From the NCBI RefSeq assembly GCF_035046505.1, contig NC_089827.1, forward strand, positions 61,322,856 to 61,386,855: a stretch of 64,000 nucleotides of DNA. Reading direction: 5' to 3'. The stretch's first letter is position 1; every line of letters starts with the position of its first letter. Source of the DNA: Tiliqua scincoides. Lineage: Eukaryota; Chordata; Lepidosauria; Squamata; Scincidae. The position numbers and the translations under genes are program-made. Positions 33,139 to 45,900 of this stretch are shown here, in pieces. Under the pieces are notes generated by a model that saw only the letters and a program-made list of their open reading frames with translations, did not search any database and was not told the origin of the DNA.

Positions 33139-34678
33139 ACAATCATTTAACTCTCTACCCTTTCAAGTACATGTCCAGGATCTTGAGCACTCCAGTTCTG
33201 AAGCATGAAGGAGTTGTTAAGAACCATTAACTAGCTTCCTGGCTTATTGGTTAACAACAGCATTCGCTGGCCAGCATTCCTGGCTGCTAACATGTTACAG
33301 TATGTATGAAGAATATTCAGGGGGAGAGGGACTTTAAAAAAAACCATTTTGACATTCTGCACAGCCCCCCTCACTCTGGCTCTCTGAGACACGCGCTCCA
33401 AATTATGATTAATGTTTCAATATATTTTCATCCTGGCCCCTGAAGCCTTCCCTGTCCCTGGTGCTGTCTCCAAGCTCATCTGTTCCTTGGACTCATCTTC
33501 TGTCAGCCCACTTTGTATTCTGTCTCCCTGCCATTTGGCCCACTGCTCAGTCAGCCTTCCTATTTCTAGTTACTAGGTCACACACACCATCCAACCTCTC
33601 TCTCTTTCCTCACACTACATTTTTTAAAGCAAAACCTTGCCTTTGCCAGAAATATCTAGCCTCGCCCTGCCTGGACCATTGTTGTTACCCAACAGTCCCC
33701 TGTACGTGACCCCTGCTAAAGAAAGTCTGGGGATCCAAATTTTAGGCTGGATTTCTATACACTTTCCAGAATTTATGAAGGATTTTGCCCAAAACAAGTT
33801 CAGGCAGACATTCCTCCATTATACTGGGCATCCATAAAGGGTACAGCCTAAACACATGAGTCAGACTTTCATTATTTATGGAACTATTCCTCAAGATGGT
33901 GGAGTTAGGGAGGGCCTGATGACCACTCTGCAGATGACAGCTTTCACAATGGCACCGAATACTCCTGTCTGTACAATGGATTCAGGATCATGTGATATCA
34001 TTGGAGTAGATCTCATCCCCAGCATAAGCTTAAAAGCATTGCATATACGTCAAGAGGTCAACTCCTCCCTGCAGCTCCTTGGCTCCTGGCTAAATCTCTG
34101 GAGGCCTGTAGAAAGTCTGAATCCATGCCATCAGGGATCAGCCAGATTGGATGAAGGATCCATGTCCATCGGAAAGTCCACATGACTTTGATACTCCCTG
34201 TACCCTCAGTACTGGCGACAGTGGTGATACGCAATGCACCTTCTGGGGCAGGCATGGGAAGTGCAGTGAAGGTCTTTGCCCAAAGTCTCCAGTGCATGCT
34301 AGCACAGCACGCCATGTAACCCACAGGCTTTTCGGAGGCCACACCAGTGACACCATCAGCACCTGCTTCAAGTGACCCAACCAGCTGCAATTCACCAAAG
34401 ATTTTTGCAACTTCTGCCCTGAACTTTAGTTCTCATTTTAGCTTTTGCTGGAATTCAGAAGAAAATGCTACCAGCACTCTACACTCAAGATTGGCATAGA
34501 TTGTAAACTTCCTAGTCATTGCCACATTCTTAGACTACCTTGCACTACTACTAGTAGTAATTCGCAAGCATAGCAATAGCAGTAGAGTGAACTGCCTGCC
34601 TATTTTTCATGAAAACAACTTTGCTAGAAATATGAGCTTTTCTGTCCTGTTCTTTTTTAATGGAAGCTGCAGCACTTG

Positions 34679-34767
34679 GGCTGCAACCCTATCCACACTT
34701 ACCTGGGAGTAAGTTCAATTGACTGCAATGTGACTTACTTCTGAGTAGTCATGCATAGGATTGGGCT
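34679..34767. mobile_element. Palindromic MITE (AGTAAGCCCCATTGA family)
   Basis: It starts GGCTGCAACCCTATCCACAC and ends GCATAGGATTGGGCT, with the internal pair ACTTACCTGGGAGTAAG and ACTTACTTCTGAGTAG. Confidence 0.75.
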
Positions 34768-36059
34768 CTCAGGCTTTCAAGTCCTGCTGGTCAATGAAGA
34801 ACTGTGCCTTGGGAAGGCTGCAGTAGCTGCAGGTTCAGCTCCTGGTGACCTGATCTCCAGGTAAGTCTGGGAAAGAAAGTCTGGGAAAGACCCCTGTCAG
34901 AAACCCCTTTGCCAATCAGTGTCTTTGCCAGTCAGTGCCAACAATTCTGAGCAAGATGTATGCTCTGGTTTGATCTAAGGCAGTTTTCTCTGTACAGAGG
35001 GTTCTGTGCTCCCCACCCATTAATAAATGTGGGACTTTCAAAGGCCTGTTGTGTCACACCAGCATTTCTATCATATGCAGCCAATAGCTTTATTATGTGT
35101 CTCATCAGAGTACATTAACAATTTTAAAACACACATCCCTGGGTGGTTTGCCTCTGTCCGTGTCACTTCTGTAGGTTCAGTTATTTGCAAAGGGACCTAC
35201 GGAAGGCTGGAGGCCTAAAGAGTTGACACAGCACATAGTTTCATCAATGTAAAAGGCTGCTGTGTGTTTATCACCACATTTAAAGGAAGAAATCCAAGTG
35301 TCAGTGGTCAGCAGTGGGCTGAGAATCTATTTACACATTCACTTAAGACTGGCACCAGCTTTGGTGTTGTGCCTGTTCCTGTGGCACTGATACATGTGCT
35401 ACATGGGTATGCTATGTGGAGGTGAACGAGTGCATCCATGGGTGGCCTGTGCATTATTTTTTCTGGGGGGAGGGCTAATGTCTCTGCTTGATTTAGGGTG
35501 AAATGGAAGCAAAGGGAAGCTTCTTAGGCTATGCTCACTTGGACGCTTCCAAATATTTGTGGTTTGGTAGCAGGGCCATAACTTTGCACAGTATAGCTCT
35601 ATCCATTGAAAGTCAAGGGCCTTGAGTTTCTGGAACATTCCAGGCTATGCCGACAGTCACAAAGTCTACATAAAGGCGTTCTTGGAATAGTAAACAGTCG
35701 TACCAGCTACTGGTGGATATTTAGAAAGTCCTTCTTAACCTGCTATTTGTAGGTCCTCAAAGGTACTCTAAAACATTGAATATTGGATATTTGCAAGTAA
35801 ATTCAAAATGCTGCTGATTCAATGAGACAGGCCTTCTTCTGCTTTGTTACAGACTCTGGAGGACTCAAAGAGTAAGATCTCTTGCAAAGGATGCAGTTTT
35901 GCTCCAAAGCAACTGTGATCATGTGCTTAAATCCAGGCAAAGCAGAGGTCTTCTTGGTTAGCTGAATAGGGTGGCACTCCTTCTGCAGGAACAGGCCTGA
36001 AGCTTGGGAGTATTTCTGGAGTCATCCTGGATGCTCAGGTGGTGGCCAGAGAGACCTTT

Positions 36060-36630
36060 GGTTAGTGTGCCTGCTGCAACCTTTCCTGAGTCATTCAGAC
36101 CTGATGTCAGTGGGCCAGACATTGACAACATCAAGACTTGATTGCTGTAACACACTCTATGTTGGCCCGCCTTTGAAGTTGGTTTGGAAACAGCAATTAG
36201 TGCAGAATGGGGCAGCCCATGTGGTGCTGTTGGCCGGGCAGTGTGGCTCTTTTGGATTGCTTCTCCTCTGTCTGAATTGGCTGCCAATTTGTTTCTGAGC
36301 ACAATTCAAAGTGCTGGTTGTAAAGTCCCTTACAATTCTGTACCAGGGGTATTTCTGGAATTTCCCTCTTCCCTATGAGAAGGGACACCCCCGAGCCACA
36401 AGAAGGGCCTTCTCTATAACTGCGCCACAACCATGGAAGGCTCTCTCTCTCTGTTGAATTGAGTCTTCCCTGTCAGTCTTCATGCAGGAGCTCAAACCTT
36501 TTTAAATCTGGATTGTTTTTTGCTCTCTGAACATTATTCTTGTTACGTTTGTTGTTACATTACCTTTGATTTTTTAAATATTGATTGCATTTATTGTTAT
36601 GTTTTATTGTGTTAAATTTTGATTGATTGT
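36060..36630 (+). mobile_element. L2 LINE 3' fragment
   Basis: The frame gives TSRLDCCNTLYVGPPLK, then QLVQNGAAHVVLL and LNWLPICF. This is the L2 reverse transcriptase C-terminal region (SRLDYCN, LVQNAAAR, LHWLP in the family). The tail is TTGTTA-rich. It is diverged, with broken frames. Confidence 0.8.
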
Positions 36631-36641
36631 TAGCTGGCTTA

Positions 36642-37051
36642 GGGCAAATCCTAAAGAGTGCATAAGGCACATTTGCAGGTCTGGGAGCTCCACTGCTCGG
36701 CAGTCGCGCAGACTGCTGGGGAGCAGAGAGGTAGGTGGGGGCATGGAAAGAAGCGGGGGCGTTCCAGGGCAGGGTGGGAGGAGGCGAGACTGGTGGAGCT
36801 TTGCTCCACTGGATCCTGAGCTTCAGTGTGGGGCTGTTCGCCCGACACGGAGGCTCTATGCTGACCCTTAGGTCGTCATAGAATCGAGTAGCCCCATTGT
36901 GGAGTTACTCGTTTTACCCGGGGGAAGGGGACGAAAGTCCCCTTCTCCTGAGGAGGCAGCAGCAGCTGTCTGGGGTGTGCTGGATGCAACTGCAGCCATT
37001 TTTGGTGCCACTGCAGCCCCGCATGCTGGACAGCTCAGGATTGGGCTGCCC
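36642..37051. mobile_element. GC-rich MITE with GGGCAAATCCTAA / GGATTGGGCTGCCC ends
   Basis: The inverted ends belong to the AGCCCAATCC superfamily. The interior is GC-rich and contains an ACTCGATT-type palindromic stretch around 36875-36915 (GAATCGAGTAGCCCCATTGT). Confidence 0.55.
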
Positions 37052-37208
37052 GTTCCTTATTTTAAGAAAAAATGAGTGAAGGGTTTAAAATAGAGAAGCT
37101 TGCTTAACTTTGTTATAATAGATTATTAGAAGAGGTCCGTAGTCGGTCCTGTGGCTGGTAAATTCCAGTGCACCCACCCAGCCACAGTAAAATAATCTCT
37201 TTCCCCCA

Positions 37209-37396
37209 TCTATCACTGATGCTCTCAGTGATGTCCTGAATGTCACTCATCTCCTTCTTCTATCCCGTGTATCCCTGTCTCTTCCCCTCCATCTGTCTCT
37301 ATATCATTCATCTATCACTGATGCTCTCATGTCCTCAGTGCCACCCATGTTCTTCTTCTATCTCTTTCCTTCCACCTGTCTCTATATCATTCATCT
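37209..37396. repeat. Tandem duplication of about 90-100 bp
   Basis: The unit starts CTATCACTGATGCTCTCA and ends CTCTATATCATTCAT. It occurs at 37209-37309 and again, slightly shortened, at 37310-37396. The sequence is pyrimidine-rich. Confidence 0.8.
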
Positions 37397-39682
37397 ATGT
37401 ATCTCCCTTTATCTCACAGTATCTTCCTCCAGGGGTCTCTCTTTTCCCCAGAGGTGTCTTTCCCTAGCCATTTCTTTTTCACTGTGGGCAGCTGTCTCCC
37501 ACTTCGGCTTGTATGTGCGTGTCACAATGCTCTTCCCTCCTTCCCCTGCCACACTGTGGTGCCCTCAAAGGGTTCCTGGTCCAGGACCCTAGGCACCTGA
37601 TGCTGACCCATCCAGTCATTCTTCCACTGCCACCAGTTCATAGCTTGCTGGGACCTCACTCTGCAAACGGCCTTGAGGGATTGAGGACACTCCTGGTAAC
37701 TTGGTGCCCCAACAGAATTAAGGGCAAGACTGGATTAGACACAATGCAGGTTCTCAAATAAAACTGGGTTTATGTACAAAGAACATGTTACTAGCAATCT
37801 TTCAAATCATTCAGCAATGTGATTCAGCAGTGATACAGCTCGGTGCTGGAGCTCTGTGACAGGGTCTATGGGGGGGGGGTAATTTGTACCTGGGTACAGC
37901 CTCAAAAGGGGGCCCAGGAGCCAAAGGAGGGGGCCCAGAAATTTCCTGGCATCTTACATTTTCCTATCTCACTCATACTTGTTGCCCACACGGAATGCTT
38001 GGGGCACTACCACACGTGTGTGGCCTCAGCTACTGCTACAAGCCATATGTGCTGCCCTTAACACTGTATCTAATCTGAGAGGAAGCAAGCCTGCTACAGT
38101 AACTCTTTGGCTCATGCAACCGCTTACCATGAAGGAGTGTATGGGAGCTCAGGGATGCAGCTGCAGGACTACTGAATATCAGTACACCCAGGACACTTTA
38201 CATTCTAGTGTCAGGCTAAATGCAACAATGCTAATTTCCTGCAATGATTTTCTATATTCAAAAAATTTGAGAGGGACTTGGGAATGTGTTTGGTTTTCCG
38301 TATTATTGAATCTAGCTGCCAACGCCACGTGGGTGGGTAGACCTGGGTGCCAAAGACTTTTCCAGCTGTCTCCACCCTCCCTACCTTGTTTTTCCCCTCT
38401 CTGTCCCCATTCTGCTCACCCTGTCACCATCCCCCCTGCTCTGTTTCACCCCTTCCCATTTGTAAAGGGACCCAAAAGAAACTTTATAACTCCCTGATAA
38501 AAATTTTTCTCAGAGGCCCTGCTCTGTGATCCAACTCAGTTTCAGCTCCAGCTTTGCACACTGACAGGCCTATCCACACTTTCCTGGGAGTAAGCCCCAT
38601 TGACTCCAATGGGGCTAGGAGCTTATCCTTATATACTTTTTGGGGTTGTTTAGCTCCCTTTCTCTCCTTTCAATGGCCATTTGGGATGGAATTTTGAATG
38701 AAACCTCCCTTCCCGCACTCTTTTAACTTAAACGGTTTTGGGGGGAAACCTGTTGTTTGATTTCGAACAGACTTCACATAAACAGAAAGGAAACCATCAC
38801 CTTGCAACAAACACTCTTGGCTCTCTCTCCACTCCTTCTTGGTGGAGAATGCACGCGATGTTTGCCACAAGCGCAATATAATACAAGTTTTCATTAGCTA
38901 ATAGCATCAGCCTTTCAGTTAGGAAGTGGGGAAGACACTTGAGAGTGGACCAAGACATAGACACTGGCCCTGTCAGTGTTGTCCGGTGAATGTTGGTCCT
39001 ATTAAACTGATCTGAGGAAGGAAGGGCCACAAAAGAATCACTAATACACAGGAAGGCTTTTGAAGCTTAAGTGCTTGTGAACCGTGGATTTGTTCTGAAT
39101 AGAGAGGAAGCTAAAAAGAATGACAGAAACCCAGTACATTGTGAGCCTGGCTGCTAGGAAAGAGGAGGCGGATTTGTTTCACATCCTTTAAAGCACCCTG
39201 AATGCATGATGGGGCAGTGATATTACACATCCACCCATCACTACACAGACAACCCCTTTACTGGGTGGCAGAAGTGCATGTATTGGGACAAAATGTGCAT
39301 GAGTGCACATGCATATGCCCACTCTACATCTTATGGCAAATGTATGAGGATAAGTGATGGGTGGTATCATTGTTTCATCCTGCAGTCCGTAAGCGTACGC
39401 TGGTGAAGGCGTGAATAGGTTGCTTTAAATATCTCTCTGAATTCGACTTTATGATCTTGCCCACATCAGCCACTTAAGTTTTGGACTATTGCCGTAGCCC
39501 TTTTCCAAATCAGCCATACCAGCTCTCATATTGGGCCAGGCTAGTCACGTGGGAAAGTACCCTCTGACGGCATTCCCCAGCACTTCCTTAGATCTTCTAA
39601 ACTCCAAGCCAAAGAGTGCAAGTATAGACATTAATCCTTGGCAGGACTCAAAAGAAACTCCGTTTTAGTATCAAACCAGCTG

Positions 39683-39688
39683 TTTATT
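39683..39688 (-). terminator. Poly(A) signal AATAAA for MGP
   Basis: On the minus strand AATAAA lies about 214 nt beyond the MGP stop codon, a normal 3' UTR length for MGP. Confidence 0.6.
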
Positions 39689-39901
39689 TTGTAATAAACA
39701 CCCACATCCTTCTCTGCCCACCACCACTACATCAGCACTTTGCTAATTAACTGAGAATCCAAGAATCATTGGCGAAAGAAGAACAAAGAAGCAGGTGGAA
39801 TAATATACAATGAACAAGCATCATGATACATTTCAGAGATGTCACTCTTCATGGATAGAGGACCCAGGCTCCTGGCACTGGGAATGGCGATTCCTGACGG
39901 T

Positions 39902-42900
39902 TCATTGGCTCCTTCTCTGCCCAAAGAAACGCTTGTAAGCAGCGGCATAACCATGGCGCCAAGCATAGCGCTCGCAGGGGTCATGGTCCTCGCAGAGCTC
40001 CCGCTGGCGTTCCTGGGGGGTCTTGTTGCGTTCCCTCATCCTGCCCACACAAACAGGAGGAGAAAGTGGGGGGGCGAAGGGGGAGAAAGACAGCATTGGC
40101 AGGGCTTAAAATGATCTCCACCTGCGTTCATTCAATCTGTAGAGAAAGTCTCTGCAGTGTCTTTACAGATTGTTCAGAATACCTGAGAGCTGCTTCACTC
40201 AAATGCCCCCCCCCGAAAATGAGATGATAAAGCCGCTGTGTGTGGCCTCCGCCCCTCAGATATAAACAAGCCACAGAAGCAGTATTAAGGGGGAGGAGGC
40301 TTCATACAGTGAGAGGTGGAAGAAGCTTCTGTGGCAACCCTACCAAGAATCCAGCAAAGACAATTGATCTTACTGTTAACAAGGCAGCTCTGCAGTCTAA
40401 ACTTAACAGCCCCCAATACAGTATACCGGCTCATAGCCAGTGCTCAGTTGTGATGCAGATCACAAAGGTTGTTGTGCATTGACACAGAGGTGTATGTAAT
40501 GGCCCCTACACCCGGGGGTCACAACATCACATTGTCAAATGACATCATGATATAACGTCTGGGTTCGCCTGGTGAAGGAGGAGATGCTGGCAGCCGCCAC
40601 TTTGCGATGTGGTTGCCACCCCGTTCCTTCTCCTGTGGGGGCACCCCCCTTTGGAATGAGATGCAGCAGTCACATCAAGAAGAACATACACACGTGTGCA
40701 CACTCAAATGTAAAAATGGTACGCTTAATACCATGTCTAGTTTGGCCCACTACTAAGATCTTAGAGAAGTGCTCTGTGCTAACTGACGCATTAATGTCTC
40801 TCCCCACTCACAATAGGTCCAAGTGGTGCACAACACTAGTAAATGTGTCCTTTGTTGGGGCAATTGCTTCTTTTATCTGAAAACATTAACCTCCCCCTCA
40901 CCCTTGCTGCCACACAGGCTGAGTGTGTGTAACCCTGAGATCGTACCTTTCCTGCACCACAGAATTCCGCCTTGGTGGAGTTCTCATGAAGACGTTGGCA
41001 TGTCTTCTGTTGATAAAGGGACCTGGTGAGGAAGAGGATTGTTTTTGATTGTGGCATGAACTGTAGCTGAACAGAAGGCCAACAGCCTGAAAATAACATT
41101 GCTCCACCAGTGACTCATTGACATCAGGCTTCATTTCCTGAGAGCTAACCCCACCAGACCCAATCCTTGCCTTTTAACACTGACCTCTGCCCCCCCCTTC
41201 CAGTTCCCCATGTGTGTGTTTCCTATCAGTTTTCATCTGGCCAAGATATACAAAAGTTTGCCTGTTCTGTTTTTTCAAAAACTCAGTGTCTCCAGTATGT
41301 GAAACATTTTTGTATTTTCTCTGTGCGTTTTCCAACTTATCGAAATATTCCTGGTATTTAGGGCAGTCAAGAAATACAATCTGGCATCCAGAGTTGTTAC
41401 CAGTACCAGGGAAAGAGAAATAGTTTATTTAAACAGTTTATTTTAGAGGCATTTTGTTTCCCTAGAATTCCTCTATGGGCCCTAAAATTTCTTTGGGGGG
41501 ACAATGCTTTTTGTGGCTGCATCCTGTTCTATTGGTCTTCAGGTGGGTCAGGACCCAGAAGAGGGTCACATCCTGATCTCAAGTGGCCACCACCCCCATG
41601 GCTCACCACCATTTTTCTTTGGACAAACCACCCCGCCCTCCCCCAGCACATTCAAGAAAACTGGCCCAAAGTCACTTGGAAGGGAGGCCAGGACATGTGT
41701 CCTGTAAGCATGCATATCTTGAAATGCACAGAGCTGAGAAAGCCATTTAACTTTAGTCTGAACCAACCCTAGGACCAACGAAAATGACTGGTACAAGTTG
41801 GTGCTGGACAGCAAGTTGGTGTCCAGCAATGACTGGACAGCAAGTTGGTGTTCAGCAGAACTTCGGGTTACAGGTTAAGCAAAACTAAAATTAGTCAGGA
41901 AAAAGTGTGGGCATAAGGGAAAAACCCCAAGGTCCTCAGTTTGTAACAATGTTAACATGGAATGCAGGAGGTTTAGGGCAGGGAGATGCAACTTGATCAG
42001 CATCTCTGCTAGGTGAGAAACAGAAGGCTGCTGAATCCTGCTACTGAGTTCTCGAGAACTTGAAAGCTCACTGACAACTCTGTGATAGTTAGATGGATGG
42101 ATAGTTAGATGGACAGAACTCTTTTACTTTTGTGGAAGAGGGCATGTCACCTTTGCAGCTTATCAGACAGGCAGCCCAATCCTAACCAAGTTCACCCACA
42201 TCAATGTAGTGGCACCACTGTGGCTTCTGCTGCATCCTGCAGGGGAATTTGCAGGAAGGAGGTCTCCTCAAGGTAAGGGGGCATTCATCCCCTTGCCCTG
42301 GGAAAAGCCTCAGTCACCACATCAAGGCAACTCAGATCTGCACCTGCTAAATCACTGGCACATTACCCCATGTTGGCAGATCAGGCCCGGGAAGGGGGAT
42401 AGGATTCTGCATATATAGCTCCCTGACTCCCATACTGCATCAGAAACTGGATGAAAAGATATAGAGGGAATAGCCTGGATCCAACAAGAGGACAGGGGAC
42501 CAAAGTAGAGTCAGACAGGCTCATAATGAAAGGTTTCCTACTTGCCCCTCAGGTTGATTGGGAAGGTGATATGACAAAACACTGTGAATTTCCCCACCCA
42601 AGCCAAATATGTCTCTTGAGCATCTCAGGAAATCAAATAGTATTTCTTACTTGGAAATTCATGTGATTCAATACTCTCGTGGGATTCTGTGAGAGGAGAA
42701 AAAATGGAAATATAATATCAATTAAAACAGAAAGGAATAAAAATGTAAGAGCATTTAAAGGTCCTTGCTGGATCAGTTCCAAAATCCCAATAGTTCAGAT
42801 GCCTGACAGTGGCTGACCAGATGGCCGCACCTCCCCCCTCCCCCCCCCCACCAGAAGCAGTGTGTGATGGAGATAGCGTGCCCCTGCGGTTTCCCCCAGT

Positions 42901-45900
42901 ATCTGGTAATCAGAGGCAGTCTGCTACTGAACATGGCAATCTATGCCATTATGACTAATGACCACTGATGGACACAGCCCCTCCATGAATGCATCTGATC
43001 CTTTTTAAAGCCATATATGTAGTGGCTATCACAAAATCATAAAGGTAGATAGATCTAATTCATCAAACAGATGTGGAGAAAGGAAATTATGATCCTGTGA
43101 TTATCCCGAACACCCAATTAAAGAGGTGTTCGGAGTTTGTTTTGCCTGGCCGGGACACGAGGGTCCAGTCCCTCCCCAAGGGAGAGGTGAAGGGGCGGGG
43201 TCTGTCAGCCACAACGGACCTTTTAAAAGGGGACGAGACCCAGCCCTCTTCCTCCTTGTGCATGTGGGCACCGTGGGAATACCCGCCCGCCCGCCCTAGA
43301 GGCAGTCTGAGTTTAACTGGTCGCCGTTTGGGGCCGGGTAGGAATTTTTTGCTGCCTGCCAAGATTGGCCGAGGGCAGGCAGTTTTTTCGCCTACCCCAG
43401 ACTGTTATGGGCCTGGGGGTTACATCCCCCCCTGTTTGCAAGCTGCCATTGGTCATTTTAAGAGGGCAGGTGGTGCGGGTTAGGAGGCGTGAATGGGACT
43501 TTGGCATGCACCTTCAGGCGGCATAGGCAGGGCAGAACCCTATTTCAGTCCTCAGGGGCTTGGCGGCATGAGGACGTAGATGGGGCCCTGGCCGGGACCG
43601 CGGGGCACACCTCAGAGGCTCAGCGGCTCGAGGTGGCGCAGTCTGCGTCCGGCTGCCTTCCCCTTAAGGGATAGACATGGATGAGACGCGCCGTCCCAGC
43701 AGCGGGGCGCGACTCGGAGTCGGGTGCATGCCCGCCTGGGGGCAGAGGTTTCTGGTACCGCCCAGAGGTCCCTCCCCGCACCACAGGGGCTTTTGCTGCC
43801 TCGGATGCTGCAGGTCTCAGCCTCTGCTTCTCTTGGTAACATGAAATAAAGTTGCCCTTTCTCCCGTATCTGTTGTCTTGAGTGTTCATTGGACAGTGCG
43901 GAAACAATACATATGACACAAAATTTTGTCCATAATTATAGCACTATTTAGAGCATGAATCCATTCAAAGTTAAGGACCCCAATGCTTTAATTTTCCTGA
44001 CATCAGTGACATCAGTTTGAATTAAAAATACCAAATTTTGGCTGAGTCACACCTGTATGTTTTAGCCCCCTGAGCTTTAATACATTTAACTTCTGTTTCT
44101 CTTTCAATTATAAAAAGGTAAGCTAGCTTCATTAGTTCAGAATGGCAAGATGCTTAATATACTGGTAAAATAGAGTTCTGAGAAATATATAAAAATATAA
44201 AAATACAAAGCTATCGCCAGAAATGGAATTTCACTGGTGTGCTCCCTGGGATATGGTGTGCTCCCTGGGGCATTTGGTGGGCCGCTGTGAGATACAGGAA
44301 GCTGGACTAGATGGGCCTATGGCCTGATCCAGTGGGGCTGTTCTTATGTTCTTATGTTCTTATGTACTGGTTGAACCAAGAGGTGAGGTTGCATCAATGA
44401 TGGAATGCAAGGGATCCGGTGACAGATTATAATTTTATTTGTACATTTTGGGTATTTGTTTTACATTTTGTATGCCACCTGGAGTACCACTGTTGGGAAG
44501 AAAGGTGGGGTATAAATTGCCTAAATGAATGAATAAGACAGTGGTTCTAACACTTTTAACACCCACTTTAGGACCCACTTTTTAGAATGAGAATCTGTCA
44601 GGACCCACCAGAAATGATATCATGACCAGAAGTGACATCATCAAGCAGGAAAATTTTTAACAATCCTAGGCTGCAGTTCTACCCACACTTACCCAGGAGT
44701 AAGTCCCATTTACTATCATTGTTTAAAATATATACAGAGTAGCCCATTCAAAGTAAAGGTCTGTAACAGTTCCCCAAATGCAGTCACATACCATGGTAGC
44801 ATCAAGTCTAATATATTAAAAATAAAATATTGAAATGAATGGGGACCCACCTGAAATTGGCTCGTGACTCACCTAGTGGGTCCCTACCCACAGTTTGAGA
44901 AACACTGGAATAAGCCATTTGATGGGAATGACCATATCCAAATCATTATTGACAATAGTTTGCTGGCATTATATAAAGCCCTGTGCCGTCCTATGCACGC
45001 TTATTCAGAAGCACACTACCACTGTTTTCTGTGAGGACAGGGTGCCTGTACCTTTAATCATTGCATAGAAGAAGGAATTTTGTCAGGTGCAGCTTTTTAA
45101 GCCCCCTCCCCCCCCCCATATTGAGCTACACCTGCCAAAAAATTTTTTGCATCTTTTTAGATTGTGAGCCCTTTTGGGACAGGGAGCCATTAGTTGTTTG
45201 ATTTTCTCTGTAAACCGCTTTGTGAACTTTCCATTGAAAAGCAGTATACAAATACTGTTAATAATAATTAATCATAATTCCATCTATACAATAGTTAAAG
45301 GTATAGGCACTCTGTCCTCCATTGTATCTGGTCACTCTCTGTGGGGCTTACTCCCAGGTAAATTTGCACAGGATTGCGGGGGGGGGGGGTGGAATGGAAC
45401 CATGGTCTACTAGTGCAAACATGGAGAACAAGAACAAATATGCTGCTCAGTGAAAAGACAAACTGTTTCCCAATGTCAAATAGTCATTTGCCTAGCATTT
45501 ATCACTCTAGTGTTTATCACTCTCATCTGTCCATCCTTGCTGCTTCAGATGAAGGACTTTCTGGATAGAACAAATGTTATTTCCTCTTTAGAGGAGGAGA
45601 AGGAGGAGCTCAGTGGTGTAGCATGTGCTTTGCATTCTGAAAGTCCTAAGTCTTCAGTCTCCAGAGAGGGCAAGGAACCCCTGCCTTAAACTCCTGGAGA
45701 GTCATTCCTAGTTGATGTTGTAGACAATAATGACTAGATGGACCAGTGGAATGACTCACTAGAAGGCAGCTGCATTTGTTCTCAAGCCCACTGGAACAAT
45801 CATGAAGCCCCTGATTCAAAGTCATCATATAAGGTCAAGGTGTCCAAAATGTAATATAATATCAAGATTCAAGTCAAGGTGCAAAATCAAGATTCAAAAT

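Larger units (their letters stand above)
28850..39682. other. Intergenic region between the osteocalcin-like gene and MGP
   Basis: No gene can be supported. It holds MITEs (29829-30063, 31573-31661, 32962-33138, 34679-34767, 36642-37051), L2 remains (32310-32370 reversed, 36060-36630), a GAGTCA-rich block (31855-31990) and a tandem duplication (37209-37396). A short protein-like segment lies at 31281-31385. Confidence 0.6.

Noticed and set aside
43073-43483. 136-codon frame and its opposite-strand partner
   Set aside because: These are open only because of the GC-rich block; the sequence is Pro/Gly/Arg-rich and not protein-like.
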